From the NCBI RefSeq assembly GCF_018130545.1, contig NZ_JAFCKF010000001.1, positions 868,001-932,000 of the forward strand: a DNA stretch of 64,000 nt, read 5' to 3'. The notes under the pieces were generated by a model that did no database searches, was not told where the DNA came from, and saw only the letters and a list, made by a program, of their open reading frames with translations. This DNA is from Bradyrhizobium tropiciagri (GTDB taxonomy: Bacteria > Pseudomonadota > Alphaproteobacteria > Rhizobiales > Xanthobacteraceae). This document shows positions 1 to 11,067 of this stretch, piece after piece. Position 1 is the stretch's first letter; the number at the start of each line of letters is the position of its first letter. The translations under genes were made by a program, and so were the position numbers.

Positions 1-1
1 C

Positions 2-244
2 AAGGACCGCGCCATGGGCAAGTTCAAATATGTCGAGAGCCAGCTCGCCGCACGCGAATATCTGATGGGCAACCAGTTCACGGTCGCCGACGGCTACCTC
101 TTCACCATGATCATGTGGGCGCAGGACCGGCTCGGCTTCGACTTCTCCGGCCTGCCGAATGTGACGGCCTACAAGGCCCGCGTCGCGGCGCGCCCGAAGG
201 TGCAGGAAGCGCTGAAGAAGGAAGGCCTGCTGAAGGCAGCCTGA
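2..244 (+). CDS. Glutathione S-transferase, C-terminal part (cut by the window edge)
   Basis: This is the C-terminal helical domain of a cytosolic glutathione S-transferase, an enzyme that conjugates glutathione to electrophiles. Only about 80 residues are visible because the reading frame runs off the left edge. The segment FTVADGYLFTMIMWA matches the conserved N-capping/hydrophobic-staple region of bacterial beta-class GSTs (GstA type), where the VAD motif is near-invariant. The N-terminal thioredoxin fold with the glutathione site is outside the window, so substrate class cannot be judged. A strong terminator follows 27 bases after the stop. Confidence 0.85.
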   Translation, partial: KDRAMGKFKYVESQLAAREYLMGNQFTVADGYLFTMIMWAQDRLGFDFSGLPNVTAYKARVAARPKVQEALKKEGLLKAA

Positions 245-271
245 GCTCTCGAGCCAGCTTCATCAGACGTG

Positions 272-301
272 AAAGGGCCGGATCGCATCCGGCCCTTTTT
301 T
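272..301 (+). terminator. Rho-independent terminator after the GST gene
   Basis: A perfect 9-bp stem (GGGCCGGAT / ATCCGGCCC) with a CGC loop is preceded by AAA and followed by a run of seven T. It ends transcription of the GST gene and separates it from the secretion operon. Confidence 0.88.
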
Positions 302-463
302 GCGTGTCCGATCGAGCTAGCCCCAAATCTGCAATTTTCAGCAGTTTGTCCGCTTCCGCGTAAGCGTGCCTTCGCCATGCCGCCAACGCCGCACCCAGGT
401 TTCGGCAACCATTCCCGCGATCGGGCGTAGCCGGATTGCTGCCTCACCCAGCGGGAGATGCGC

Positions 464-1684
464 ATGAGTAGCTCTCTATCCAGCAACGCCGCCGACCGGA
501 TGGTCGAGGTCCTGGCGGGCTCGACCGCGCTGCTGGCAAATTCCAGTGGCGGACTTTCCGACCTTCCGCTCTCGGTCACATCGGTGCTGCCTGACGACAG
601 CACGGCCGATACGGCCGCCGTCCAGCCGGCGCACGGCCTGATCGATCCGTTGCCGGCGACGAACGCCCTGGACAGCGCGACGTCCTTGCTCGGCGACGGC
701 GCCTCCGACCTGCCCCTGGTCGGGAGCTTGTTCAACACGAGCGACCTGCCGGCGATCGGCAATGTGTTGAACGCCGCATTGCCGGTCGAACCGGATTCGA
801 CCGCGATCACCGCATCGGGCGGAACGCTGCAACCGGTGCTCGACACCGCCGACACCGCAGTCCAGAGCGCGGTCCATTCCGCAGCCGACCTCCTGTCCCA
901 GGCGACCGCCCTGCCCGACGCGCTGCATGGCGTCACAAATCTCGGACAGGCGATTGATCTCGGCGGCATCAGCACCATCGGGACCAGCAGTGGCGGCCAC
1001 GCCAATCTGGTCGCGGACATTCTCGAAGTCCCGGGCCAGATCCTCGCCGGCAATCTCGGTGAGACGATCGCGCATCTCGGCGCTGGTATCACCGACGTGG
1101 TCCATGTCGTCTCGGGGCTAGTTGATACAGTTGTCTCCGACGTCAGTGGTCTGCTGAGCCCGGTCTCCGGGCTGGTCGGCCAACTCACGCATGGGCTGCT
1201 CGATGGCGGCCTGCTCAATCTCGGCGGCGACACCGCAGGCGGCGGTGGATTGCTCGGCGACTTGCTTGGCGGTCTCACTGGTAGCAGCAGCGGCCATTTG
1301 GCCGGCGTCACCATTGGCCCGCAGCAGCCAGGCGGACCGACGCTCGACGTCCTCGCGACGCCAACATCAAGCGATCACCACACCGCCGACGTCAGCGCGA
1401 TCGACACCGGCCAGACCGGGCCGCATCTGCTCGACCTCAGCGCCCTCACCGGCGCGCATAGCCTCAACATCCCGAACCTTGGCGGCATCGGCGCCGACGG
1501 ACTGGCCGGCAATCTGCTCGGCAGCCTGAACCTCAGCCTGCTCGGCGACAACGGCGCCGCCGGACACGCCGCAAGCGCGCCGGCATCAGCACCGCTGGAT
1601 CTCGGCGCGGTCGGGCATGATCTGCTCTCGCCGCTCATACATGATCACGGCATCCTCGATGCGCACGGCACGCACATCCTCTGA
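464..1684 (+). CDS. Gly/Leu/Ser/Asp-rich protein, presumed type I secretion substrate
   Basis: I do not recognise a named family. The protein (about 406 residues) has no N-terminal signal peptide or charged globular domain. It is built from low-complexity, imperfectly repeated segments rich in Gly, Leu, Ser, Asp, Val and Thr, for example GLVDTVVSDVSGLLSPVSGL and LLGDLLGGLTG around residues 220-280, with very few Lys or Arg. It lacks the GGxGxDxUx nonapeptides of RTX toxins. The gene lies directly upstream of a type I ABC transporter and HlyD adaptor on the same strand, so the inference is a secreted, possibly surface or matrix, protein whose export signal is in the C-terminal tail. The ATG at 464 is chosen because GGGAG at 453-457 is correctly spaced for it and touches the earlier ATG at 458. 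Confidence 0.6.
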   Translation: MSSSLSSNAADRMVEVLAGSTALLANSSGGLSDLPLSVTSVLPDDSTADTAAVQPAHGLIDPLPATNALDSATSLLGDGASDLPLVGSLFNTSDLPAIGNVLNAALPVEPDSTAITASGGTLQPVLDTADTAVQSAVHSAADLLSQATALPDALHGVTNLGQAIDLGGISTIGTSSGGHANLVADILEVPGQILAGNLGETIAHLGAGITDVVHVVSGLVDTVVSDVSGLLSPVSGLVGQLTHGLLDGGLLNLGGDTAGGGGLLGDLLGGLTGSSSGHLAGVTIGPQQPGGPTLDVLATPTSSDHHTADVSAIDTGQTGPHLLDLSALTGAHSLNIPNLGGIGADGLAGNLLGSLNLSLLGDNGAAGHAASAPASAPLDLGAVGHDLLSPLIHDHGILDAHGTHIL

Positions 1685-1700
1685 GGCACTCACAAACCGG

Positions 1701-1727
1701 CGGAGGCGCGGGATCGCCGCGCCTCCG
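1701..1727 (+). promoter_or_regulatory. Intercistronic hairpin between substrate and exporter genes
   Basis: An 11-bp perfect stem (CGGAGGCGCGG / CCGCGCCTCCG) with loop GATCG lies 16 bases after the substrate stop. There is no T-tract, so it is more likely an attenuating or mRNA-stabilising hairpin than a full terminator. It would allow more substrate than transporter to be made, as in other type I secretion operons. Confidence 0.5.
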
Positions 1728-1782
1728 CAACTCCCTCTCCATGTCCATTGGGCATCACAGGCTTGAACATCCGCGGGGCGCG

Positions 1783-3573
1783 ATGATCGGTCAGGGCAAA
1801 CGTTTCTCCTCACTGCCGGTTGAAATCCGGGACGCGGTCACGGCCGTGCGTGGTGCGCTGGTCGCGGTCGCGATGGCGAGCGGCCTGGTCAACCTGTTGA
1901 TGCTGGTCGGTCCGGTGTTCATGCTGCAGACCTATGATCGCGTGCTGCCGAGCCGCAGCATCGCAACGCTGGTGGGCCTGCTGGCGATCGCGCTGGTGCT
2001 GCTCGTGGTGCAGGCCGGCGTCGACGTGCTGCGCAGCCGGCTGCTCGCGCGCATTGCCGAGATCTTCGACGAGAGCATTCGCGGCGCCGTGTTCGACAGC
2101 GTGCAGCATGCCTCGCTGAGCCGGCCGAATGGCGACGGCCTGCAGATCATGCGCGACCTCGACACCATCAGGGGTTTTGTCGCCGGCAGCGGCCTGGTCG
2201 CGATCTTCGACCTGCCATGGACCCCGCTCTACATCATCGTCTGCACGCTGTTTCATCCGCTGATGGGGCTGGCGGTGGCCGGCGGCGCCGTGGCGCTGGC
2301 GCTGATCACGGTCGGCGCCGAGCTGTTCACGCGCGCGCCGACGCGCTCGCTGGTCGCGCTCGCCTCGTCGCGGCGGCAGATGTCGGAGACCGCGTTCCAC
2401 CACGCGCCCGTCGTGCACGCGCTCGGCATGCAGCGACGGATGGGCGAATTGTGGTCGGAGCGGACGCAGGCTTACCTGAACGCGCAGCGCGTCACCTCCG
2501 ATCTCACCGGCACCTTCGGCAGCGCCTCGCGCTTCCTGCGCATGATGCTGCAATCCGGCGTGCTGGCGCTCGGCGCTTATCTCGTGATCAACCAGCAGGC
2601 AACCGCCGGCGTCATGCTGGCCGCGACCATTCTCTCGATCCGCGCGCTGGCACCGATCGAGCTTGCGATCGCGAATTGGCGCAGCTTCATCGCGGTCCGC
2701 GCCAGCGTCGGCCGGCTCGCCGAAGCATTGGCGGCAGTGCCGTCGCGGCTGGCATTCACCCCGTTGCCCGCGCCGAAGAGCGAAGTCCGCGTCACCTCGA
2801 TCAGCCTGACCGCGCCGGCCAGCGATGCCGTGGTGCTGCATGAGGTGAGTTTTGCGTTGCGCGCCGGCAACGCGGTCGCGGTTGTCGGCCCGAGCGGCTC
2901 GGGCAAATCGACTTTGGCGCGCGCAATGGTCGGCATCGGCGCGCCGGTGCGCGGCGTGATCCGGATCGACGGCGCCACGCTGGCGCAATGGGATCCGCTC
3001 GCGCTGGGTCCGTCGATCGGCTATTTGCCGCAGGACGTCGCACTGTTCCGCGGTACGGTCGCCGAGAACATCTCCCGCTTCGCAGCCAGCCCCGACGCCA
3101 GCAAACTGCTCGCCGCCGCGCGCGAGGCCGGCGTCCATGAATTAATCCTGCGGCTGCCTGATGGCTACGAGACTGAAGTCGGCGACGGCGGCCTGATGTT
3201 GTCGGGCGGCCAGCGCCAGCGCATTGCGCTGGCCCGCGCGCTCTATGGCGATCCGTTCCTGGTCGTGCTCGACGAGCCGAACTCGAACCTCGATTCCGAG
3301 GGCGAGCGCGCGCTGATCCACGCCATCGCGCGGGTCCGCGCCCGCGGCGGCATCGTGGTGGTGATCGCGCATCGGCCGGCGGTTCTGCAGGCGGTCGATC
3401 ACATGCTGGTGCTGAACGAAGGCCGCATGCAGGCATTCGGTACGACCGCGGCGGTCTTGCCGCTGCTGGTGCCGAAGGCGCCGCAACCGACGCCGCCCAC
3501 GGCCGCAGAACCGGCACCAGCCGCAGCGCGCCGCAAGCGCAAGAAGGACGTGGAGCCCCGGCAAAATGCCTAG
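1783..3573 (+). CDS. Type I secretion system permease/ATPase (PrtD/HlyB-like)
   Basis: This is the inner-membrane ABC transporter of a type I secretion system, which powers one-step export of an unfolded substrate. The N-terminal half carries the transmembrane domain (GLVNLLMLVGPVFMLQTYDRV is the typical first segment). The C-terminal half is the nucleotide-binding domain with Walker A GPSGSGKS, signature LSGGQRQRIALARAL, Walker B LVVLDEPN and the switch histidine in IAHR. There is no C39 peptidase domain, as in the PrtD subtype. The tail is Pro/Ala/Lys-rich. An ATG at 1741 is possible, but the codons from 1741 to 1782 are atypical and neither start has a clear ribosome site, so 1783 is preferred. 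The gene overlaps the adaptor gene by 8 bases. Confidence 0.9.
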   Translation: MIGQGKRFSSLPVEIRDAVTAVRGALVAVAMASGLVNLLMLVGPVFMLQTYDRVLPSRSIATLVGLLAIALVLLVVQAGVDVLRSRLLARIAEIFDESIRGAVFDSVQHASLSRPNGDGLQIMRDLDTIRGFVAGSGLVAIFDLPWTPLYIIVCTLFHPLMGLAVAGGAVALALITVGAELFTRAPTRSLVALASSRRQMSETAFHHAPVVHALGMQRRMGELWSERTQAYLNAQRVTSDLTGTFGSASRFLRMMLQSGVLALGAYLVINQQATAGVMLAATILSIRALAPIELAIANWRSFIAVRASVGRLAEALAAVPSRLAFTPLPAPKSEVRVTSISLTAPASDAVVLHEVSFALRAGNAVAVVGPSGSGKSTLARAMVGIGAPVRGVIRIDGATLAQWDPLALGPSIGYLPQDVALFRGTVAENISRFAASPDASKLLAAAREAGVHELILRLPDGYETEVGDGGLMLSGGQRQRIALARALYGDPFLVVLDEPNSNLDSEGERALIHAIARVRARGGIVVVIAHRPAVLQAVDHMLVLNEGRMQAFGTTAAVLPLLVPKAPQPTPPTAAEPAPAAARRKRKKDVEPRQNA

Positions 3574-4858
3574 CGCCCGGCAATCAGTCCGTCATCACAT
3601 CCTGGCGGTCGCAATCGCTGCGGCATTCCTCGTTGCCAGCATCGGCATCATGGGCGCGGCAACCAAGATGTCGGGCGCGATCATCTCGCAGGGTTCGCTG
3701 GTGGTCGAATCCAGCGTCAAGAAGGTGCAGCATCCTTCCGGCGGTGTCGCCAAGACGCTTTTGGTCGAGGACGGCAGCCGCGTCGCCAAGGATGATCTGT
3801 TGATCCTGATGGACGAGACGGTGGCGCAGGCCAATCTCACCGCCGTGACCAAGAGCCTGTGGGAGCTCGAGGCACGCCGCGCGCGGCTGCAGGCCGAGCG
3901 CGACGGCAACGCCGAGATCGCATTTCCGGACAGCGTGGCATCGCTCAGTGATCCCGCAGCGCAGGCGGTCGTCTCCGGCGAGCGGCGGTTCTTCCAGCTG
4001 CGCAAGGACGCCAATGACGGGCAGAAGCAGCAGCTGAAGGAGCAGATCGCGCAGCTCAAGGAGCAGATCGGCGGCATGCAGGACCAGTTGAGCGCCAAGA
4101 AGCAGGAAGCCGATTTGATCGCCAACGAATTGACCGGCGTGCAGCAACTCTGGGAGCAACGCCTGGTCTCGCTGTCGCGTCTTTCGGCGTTGCAGCGCGA
4201 TTCGGCGCGGCTGCTCGGCGAACGCGGCCAGCTCACCGCGTCGATCGCCCAGGCCAAGGGCAAGATCTCGGAGACCGAGCTGAAGATCCTGCAAGTCGAT
4301 CAGGATTTCCGCTCTGGCGTCGCCAAGGAGCTCGCTGACATCCGCGCCAAATATGCCGATGCGATCGAGAAGCAGGTTACCGCGAAGGACCAGACCGAGA
4401 AGCTCGAGATCCGCGCGCCGCAGGCCGGCGTCGTGCACGATCTCACCATTCACACCCAGGGCGGCGTGATCGCGGCGGGCGAGACCATCATGACCATCGT
4501 GCCCGACCAGGACAATCTGATCGTAGAGACTCATGTTGCGCCGCAGGATATCGATCAGGTCAAGCTCGGCTCATCGGCGGTGCTGCGCTTCACCAATTTC
4601 AACCAGCGCACCACACCGGAAATCGAGGGCGAGGTCAGCCGGATCGGCGCGGACGTGTCGCGCGACGACAAGACGGCTCCGACCTATTTCCTTGTCCGCG
4701 TTGCGATTCCGCCGCCGGAGCTTGCAAAGCTCGCGACCGTGCATTTGCTGCCGGGCATGCCGGTCGAGGTGTTCATCCCGACCAGCGAGCGGACGGTGCT
4801 GTCCTATCTGATGAAGCCGCTGGCGGACCAGGTGCACCGCGCCTTCAGGGAGAAATGA
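3566..4858 (+). CDS. HlyD family type I secretion periplasmic adaptor
   Basis: This membrane-fusion protein (430 residues) links the ABC transporter to a TolC-type outer-membrane channel. It has one N-terminal transmembrane helix (residues about 12-33) and a first beta/lipoyl half with KKVQHPSGGVAKTLLVEDGS. A long coiled-coil hairpin rich in Gln, Lys and Glu spans about residues 90-285. The second lipoyl half and beta-barrel follow, with the family motif IRAPQAGVVHDLTIHTQGGV. It overlaps the transporter gene, so translation is probably coupled. No TolC gene is visible nearby, so the outer-membrane channel must be encoded elsewhere. Confidence 0.92.
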   Translation: MPSARQSVRHHILAVAIAAAFLVASIGIMGAATKMSGAIISQGSLVVESSVKKVQHPSGGVAKTLLVEDGSRVAKDDLLILMDETVAQANLTAVTKSLWELEARRARLQAERDGNAEIAFPDSVASLSDPAAQAVVSGERRFFQLRKDANDGQKQQLKEQIAQLKEQIGGMQDQLSAKKQEADLIANELTGVQQLWEQRLVSLSRLSALQRDSARLLGERGQLTASIAQAKGKISETELKILQVDQDFRSGVAKELADIRAKYADAIEKQVTAKDQTEKLEIRAPQAGVVHDLTIHTQGGVIAAGETIMTIVPDQDNLIVETHVAPQDIDQVKLGSSAVLRFTNFNQRTTPEIEGEVSRIGADVSRDDKTAPTYFLVRVAIPPPELAKLATVHLLPGMPVEVFIPTSERTVLSYLMKPLADQVHRAFREK

Positions 4859-4897
4859 GCGGTGCAAACTTTCGGCACGCGCTGGAACAAATCAAAT

Positions 4898-4920
4898 TTA
4901 ATCCGCATTCTACGGATTAA
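4898..4920 (+). other. AT-rich hairpin after the secretion operon
   Basis: TTAATCCG and CGGATTAA form an 8-bp perfect inverted repeat around a 7-base loop, about 40 bases after the adaptor stop. There is no following T-run, so it is at best a weak terminator or 3' stabiliser. Confidence 0.35.
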
Positions 4921-5028
4921 GACTAAGTCGGTGTACTTCCGGCTGAGGGCGTAGCTGTCCTTGTTCGTGCGATCCAACTGACCGACTATGACCTGCGGCG
5001 CGCCCTCCGCTCCAACTGGTCTGAAAAT

Positions 5029-5337
5029 GTGACGATCGCCTTGACGCTTTTATTGACCAGCACGCTCGTCGGGCTGGCCACCAGTTTTTACTTTCGGGTT
5101 TGGACATTGATGCTGGTGTCGCCGCTGATCGCGGTGCTCGCGGCCATCGTGCTCCAGTCCGACGGTTATGCTTTTGCAACCGGCGCCCCGATCGTCGTCG
5201 CCTGCCTCGCCTTCAACCAGATCGCCTATCTCGCCGGCGCCTTGCTGTCGCCCGAGAATGACGGCTCAATTGCGCAAGAAATCGACGGCATTCCAGACCG
5301 CCGCCGCGAGCACAAGGTCCACAGCCAGAACGAATAG
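5029..5337 (+). CDS. Small membrane protein with three hydrophobic segments, unknown function
   Basis: The 102-residue product has about three membrane-spanning segments: TIALTLLLTSTLVGLATSFY, VWTLMLVSPLIAVLAAIVL and APIVVACLAFNQIAYLAGAL. A short charged cytoplasmic tail ends the protein. I recognise no family. Only a GTG start at 5029 is available unless a non-standard codon is used; the open frame extends upstream to a stop at 4924 without an ATG. It follows the type I secretion operon by 170 bases on the same strand but has no evident functional tie to it. Its 3' end overlaps a small minus-strand ORF (5266-5463). Confidence 0.6.
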   Translation: MTIALTLLLTSTLVGLATSFYFRVWTLMLVSPLIAVLAAIVLQSDGYAFATGAPIVVACLAFNQIAYLAGALLSPENDGSIAQEIDGIPDRRREHKVHSQNE

Positions 5338-5463
5338 GATCAGGCCGATCCACGACGGGCCCTTGCGCCGCAACCGCAGCGGAATAAGCCGTGACGGCGA
5401 CGGGAGCGAGAAGGAACGCTTGCCCGCGGCCTCAGCGGCACTGTCCTTGAGCACAACACGCAT
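5266..5463 (-). CDS. Small single-pass membrane protein, unknown function
   Basis: A 65-residue ORF with a basic N-terminal half (residues 14-35 rich in Arg, Lys, Ser and Pro) followed by one clear membrane helix, WIGLILFVLAVDLVLAAAVW, and a short tail. The basic-then-hydrophobic pattern suggests a type II single-pass inner-membrane protein. It is convergent with, and overlaps by 72 bases, the small membrane gene at 5029-5337, so one of the two could be misread. I keep both because each has sensible membrane topology. Confidence 0.5.
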   Translation of the reverse strand: MRVVLKDSAAEAAGKRSFSLPSPSRLIPLRLRRKGPSWIGLILFVLAVDLVLAAAVWNAVDFLRN

Positions 5464-5656
5464 TGCACAACACCCTGCGCCTGACCGTCTTGCCGACCGT
5501 CTTGTCGATCAACCAGCAAGAGTGATGCCAGCAGCATGGTGCCAGTGGGGAGCAAGCGTGGCGGGACTTTGACCGGCGTGACCGGCGCGCAACAGGATCA
5601 AGTCGGATCGATGACCGGCTTGATCCTGTCCGATATGTCCCGGAGCGAGACGGCGC

Positions 5657-7870
5657 TTACGCCGCCTGCTTCTTCGGCGGGAAACGGCCGTAGAAGGTCT
5701 CGCCCTTGGCGGCCATCTCCTCGAGCAGCTTCGGCGGCGTGAAGCGCGAGCCGTACTTCTTCTCGAAGGCATGGCAGAGCGCGACGAAGTTCTTGGTGCC
5801 CATGAAGTCGATGTAGGACAGCGCACCGCCGGTGAACGGCGCGAAACCGAAGCCGAGGATCGAGCCGACATCCGCCTCGCGCACGTCGGTGATGACGTGA
5901 TCCTCGACGGTGCGCGCGGCTTCCACCGCCTGCACCACCAGGAAGCGCTGCTTCAACTCCTCGACGCTGAGCGTATCGGGATCGAGCTGCTTCGGTTGCA
6001 GATTGGCCAGGCCCGGCCACAGGCTCTTCTGACCCTTGCCCTTCTCGGGATAGTCGTAGAAGCCCTTGCCGTTCTTGCGGCCGAAGCGGCCCTGCTTCTC
6101 GACCATCTCGACCATCAGCTTCTTCTGCGCCTGGTCGATCGCGTTGGGGCCGAGATCGGCCTCGGTCGCCTTGGTGATCTTCAGCCCGAGATCGAGCGCG
6201 ACCTCGTCCTGCAGCGACAGCGGACCGACCGGCATGCCGGCCATCTTGGCGGTGTTCTCGATCATCGCCGGCGGCACGCCTTCGAGCAGCATCTCGTTTC
6301 CCTCGGAGATGTAGCGCATCACGCAGCGGTTGGCGAAGAAGCCCCGGCTGTCGTTCACCACAATGGGCGTCTTGCCGATCGCGCGGACATAGTCGAGCGC
6401 GGTCGCGAGCGCGACGTCGCCGGTGTTCTTGCCCAGGATGATCTCGACCAGCATCATCTTCTCGACCGGAGAGAAGAAGTGGATGCCGATGAACTTGCCC
6501 TGGTCCTTGAACTCCTCGGCCAGCGAGTTGATCGGCAGGGTCGAGGTGTTGGAAGCGAAGATCGCGCCCGACTTCAGCAGCGGCTGCGCCTTGGCATAGG
6601 TGTCGGCCTTGACTTTGCGATCCTCGAACACCGCCTCGATGACGAGATCGCAGTCCGAGATCACATTGTAGTCCGATGTTGCCGAGATGCGCGCGAGGAT
6701 GGCGTCGGCCGCCTCCTGCTTCATCCGTCCCTTGGCGATCAGCCCGTCGACCACGGTCTTGGCGTGGCCCTTGCCCTTGTCGGCGCTGTCCTGGTCGCGA
6801 TCGACCAGCACGACGTCGATGCCGGCCTGCGCCGAGACATAGCCGACGCTGGCGCCCATGAAGCCGGCGCCGATCACGGCGAGCTTCTTCACCTTGGTCG
6901 GCGGCACATTTGCCGGACGGCGCGCGCCCTTGTTCAGTTCCTGCATCGACAGGAACAGCGAGCGGATCATCGCTGCCGCTTCCTTCGAGCGCAGCACCTT
7001 GGTGAAGTAGCGCGACTCCACCCGCAGCGCGGCGTCGATCGGCAACTGCAGGCCTTCATAGACGCAGCTCATGATGGCGCGTGCGGCCGGATAATTGTCG
7101 TAGGTCTCGCGGCGATAGATCGCGTTGCCGGCCGGGAACATCTGCATGCCCATCTTGGAGAAGACGGGGCCGCCGGGCAGCTTGAAGCCCTTCTCGTCCC
7201 ACGGCGCGACCGCCTTGCCGCCGCCCTTGATCCAGTCCTTGGCGGCCTTGATCAGGTCGGCTGCGGGCACCACGGCGTGAATCAGGTTGAGCGCCTTGGC
7301 GCGGGTCAGGTTGACCGCCTCGCCCTTGAGCAGCAATTGCATCGCATCCGCCGGCTGCACGAGACGCGGCACGCGCTGGGTGCCGCCGGCGCCGGGGAAC
7401 AGGCCGACCTTGATCTCGGGCAGGCCGAGCCGGGTCTTCGGGTTCTCTGCCGCGACGCGGTAGTGACAGGCCAGCGTGATCTCGAAGCCGCCGCCGAGCG
7501 CGAGCCCGTTGATCGCGGCGACCCACGGCTTGCCCGAGGTCTCGATCGCGCGGAACGACTGCGACATCTGGCGGCTCTGCTCGAACAACATCTGGTTCGC
7601 GGCTTCTTCACCCTTCTCCTTGAAGAGCTGCGCGTAGCTGCGGTTCATGCCCTCGAGCATCGAGAGGTCGGCGCCGGCGCAGAACGCCTCCTTGGCCGAG
7701 GTGATCACGACGCCCTTGATCGCGGCATCGCTGGTGGTCTGCTTGATGATCTCGCCGATCTCCTGCGTGGAGACCTCGTCGAACACGTTCATCGAACGGC
7801 CAGGAATATCCCAGGTGACGAGCGCAATACCGTCGGCGTCGACGTCGAACTTGAAATTCTTGTAAGCCAT
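5657..7870 (-). CDS. fadJ: Fatty-acid oxidation multifunctional enzyme (enoyl-CoA hydratase / 3-hydroxyacyl-CoA dehydrogenase)
   Basis: The protein (737 residues) catalyses two successive steps of beta-oxidation: hydration of enoyl-CoA and NAD-dependent oxidation of 3-hydroxyacyl-CoA. The N-terminal crotonase domain shows the oxyanion-hole motif [20 protein letters not shown] and [17 protein letters not shown] with the catalytic glutamates. A Rossmann domain begins near residue 330 ([13 protein letters not shown]). It is followed by the dehydrogenase signature [18 protein letters not shown] and two C-terminal helical domains ending [14 protein letters not shown]. It lies 19 bases after the thiolase gene and almost certainly forms the alpha subunit of a complex with it. 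Confidence 0.95.
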   Translation of the reverse strand: MAYKNFKFDVDADGIALVTWDIPGRSMNVFDEVSTQEIGEIIKQTTSDAAIKGVVITSAKEAFCAGADLSMLEGMNRSYAQLFKEKGEEAANQMLFEQSRQMSQSFRAIETSGKPWVAAINGLALGGGFEITLACHYRVAAENPKTRLGLPEIKVGLFPGAGGTQRVPRLVQPADAMQLLLKGEAVNLTRAKALNLIHAVVPAADLIKAAKDWIKGGGKAVAPWDEKGFKLPGGPVFSKMGMQMFPAGNAIYRRETYDNYPAARAIMSCVYEGLQLPIDAALRVESRYFTKVLRSKEAAAMIRSLFLSMQELNKGARRPANVPPTKVKKLAVIGAGFMGASVGYVSAQAGIDVVLVDRDQDSADKGKGHAKTVVDGLIAKGRMKQEAADAILARISATSDYNVISDCDLVIEAVFEDRKVKADTYAKAQPLLKSGAIFASNTSTLPINSLAEEFKDQGKFIGIHFFSPVEKMMLVEIILGKNTGDVALATALDYVRAIGKTPIVVNDSRGFFANRCVMRYISEGNEMLLEGVPPAMIENTAKMAGMPVGPLSLQDEVALDLGLKITKATEADLGPNAIDQAQKKLMVEMVEKQGRFGRKNGKGFYDYPEKGKGQKSLWPGLANLQPKQLDPDTLSVEELKQRFLVVQAVEAARTVEDHVITDVREADVGSILGFGFAPFTGGALSYIDFMGTKNFVALCHAFEKKYGSRFTPPKLLEEMAAKGETFYGRFPPKKQAA

Positions 7871-7889
7871 GTTGCTCGCTCCCCTCGCC

Positions 7890-9098
<1,209 letters not shown>

Positions 9099-9171
9099 GA
9101 CGCCCTCCTTGATATGAGGATCATAATATATACGAAAGGAAGCACCGCCGAAGTAGCGCGGCGGCGCTTTT

Positions 9172-10959
9172 TCAGAACGCTTCCGCGGCCAGTTCCATCG
9201 TGGTGGCGCTGCCGCTCTGGATCCGCGTCAGATGCACGGCGGTTTCCGGCAGCAGCCTCTCCATGAAGAAGCGGCCGGTCACGAGCTTGGTGGTGAGATA
9301 GGGCGTGGCGCCGGCGGCGGCCTTGTCCTGCGCCACCTTGGCCATCTTCGCCCACATGTAGCCGAGCGCGACCAGGCCGAACAATTTCATGTAGTCGGTC
9401 GCGGCGGCGCCGGCATTGTCGGGCTTGGTCAGCGCGTTCTGCATCAGCCAGCCGGTGGCCTGCTGCAAATGACCGAGCGCGGTGGAGAGCGGAGTGATGA
9501 ATGGCTTCATCGCCTCGTCGGCGCCATGCTCCTTGGCGAAGGCTGTCACTTCGCCGAAGAACGCCATTGTCGCGCGGCCGCCATCGCGCGGCAGCTTGCG
9601 ACCGACAAGGTCGAGCGCCTGGATGCCGTTGGCGCCCTCATAGATCATCGCGATGCGGGCATCGCGCACGAACTGCTCCATGCCATGCTCGGCGATATAG
9701 CCGTGGCCACCGAACATTTGCTGCGCCGACACCGTGTTGGCAAAACCGGTATCGGTCAGCACGCCCTTCAACACCGGCGTCATCAGGCCCATGTGATCGT
9801 CAGCGGCCTGGCGATCTTTCGGGTCGTTGGAGCGGTGCGCGACGTCGCTCTTCAGCGCGGTCCACACCACCATGGCGCGCGCCGCCTCGTTGAAGGCGCG
9901 GATGGTGAGCAGCGTGCGGCGCACGTCGGGATGCACGATGATCGGATCGGCCGGCTTCTCGGGCTCCTTCACGCCGGTCAGCGAACGGCCCTGCAAGCGC
10001 TCGCGCGCATAGGCAACCGCGTTCTGATAGGCAACCTCGGACTGCGCGAGGCCCTGCACGGCGACGCCGAGACGGGCCTCGTTCATCATCACGAACATGC
10101 CCTGCATGCCCTTGTTCTCTTCGCCGATCAGCCAGCCGGTGGCGTTGTCGTAGTTCATCACACAGGTGGAATTGCCGTGGATGCCCATCTTGTGCTCGAT
10201 CGAGCCGCAGCTGACGCCGTTGCGCGTACCAAGCGAGCCGTCGGCGTTGACCAGCACCTTCGGCACCACGAATAGCGAGACGCCCTTGATGCCCGCCGGT
10301 GCGCCTTCGATGCGCGCCAGCACCAGATGGATGATGTTATCGGCGAGATCGTGCTCACCCGCCGAGATGAAGATCTTGGTGCCCGAGATCTTGAAGCTGC
10401 CATCGGCCTGACGCACCGCCTTGGTACGCAGCAGGCCGAGATCGGTGCCGCAATGCGGCTCGGTCAGGTTCATGGTGCCGGTCCACTCGCCGGCGACCAT
10501 CTTCGGCACATAGGTCTTCTTCTGCTCGGGGGTGCCGTGCACCAGGAGCGCCGCGGTCGCGCCCATGGTCAGGCCGCCATACATCGCGAACGCCATGTTG
10601 GCGGAGATCTGGAATTCGTTGACCGCCTGCGAGAGCGTCACCGGCAGGCCCTGGCCGCCGAATTCCGCCGGCGCCGACAGGCCGAGCCAGCCGCCTTCGG
10701 CGACCTGCTTGTAGGCGTCCTTGAAGCCCTTCGGGGTGGTGACGCTGCCGTCGTCATTGCGCTTGCAGCCCTCGAGATCACCGACACGATTGAGCGGTTG
10801 CAAGACCTCTTCGCTGAGCTTGGCGGCTTCGCCGAGGATCGCCTCGCGCACATCGGCCGACGCATCGGTGAAGCCGGGAAGATTGCCGTAGCGATCGATC
10901 TGGAAAACGTCGTTCAACAGGAAGCTGACGTCTTCAACGGGGGCTTTGTAGGTTGGCAT
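9172..10959 (-). CDS. Acyl-CoA dehydrogenase with C-terminal extension
   Basis: The 595-residue flavoenzyme introduces the first double bond of beta-oxidation. It has the conserved FAD/substrate region MNLTEPHCGTDLGLLRTKA and the C-terminal signature QQMFGGHGYIAEHGMEQFVRD, then the extra acyl-CoA dehydrogenase C-terminal domain typical of the approximately 600-residue subclass. The ATG at 10959 (MPTYKAP) is chosen over an ATG ten codons upstream because it follows GGGAGATC at good spacing. It heads the cluster dehydrogenase, thiolase, multifunctional enzyme and gives the full cycle in one transcription unit. Confidence 0.94.
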   Translation of the reverse strand: MPTYKAPVEDVSFLLNDVFQIDRYGNLPGFTDASADVREAILGEAAKLSEEVLQPLNRVGDLEGCKRNDDGSVTTPKGFKDAYKQVAEGGWLGLSAPAEFGGQGLPVTLSQAVNEFQISANMAFAMYGGLTMGATAALLVHGTPEQKKTYVPKMVAGEWTGTMNLTEPHCGTDLGLLRTKAVRQADGSFKISGTKIFISAGEHDLADNIIHLVLARIEGAPAGIKGVSLFVVPKVLVNADGSLGTRNGVSCGSIEHKMGIHGNSTCVMNYDNATGWLIGEENKGMQGMFVMMNEARLGVAVQGLAQSEVAYQNAVAYARERLQGRSLTGVKEPEKPADPIIVHPDVRRTLLTIRAFNEAARAMVVWTALKSDVAHRSNDPKDRQAADDHMGLMTPVLKGVLTDTGFANTVSAQQMFGGHGYIAEHGMEQFVRDARIAMIYEGANGIQALDLVGRKLPRDGGRATMAFFGEVTAFAKEHGADEAMKPFITPLSTALGHLQQATGWLMQNALTKPDNAGAAATDYMKLFGLVALGYMWAKMAKVAQDKAAAGATPYLTTKLVTGRFFMERLLPETAVHLTRIQSGSATTMELAAEAF

Positions 10960-11067
10960 GCTGATCTCCCGGCTGGCTCGCGGCCGCATATGCGACCGAT
11001 GCTGCGCAGCTTGTCCTTGGGTTTGTTGCAGCGGACCTTATCCGGTTCGGGAGGTCCACGGCAGGTC

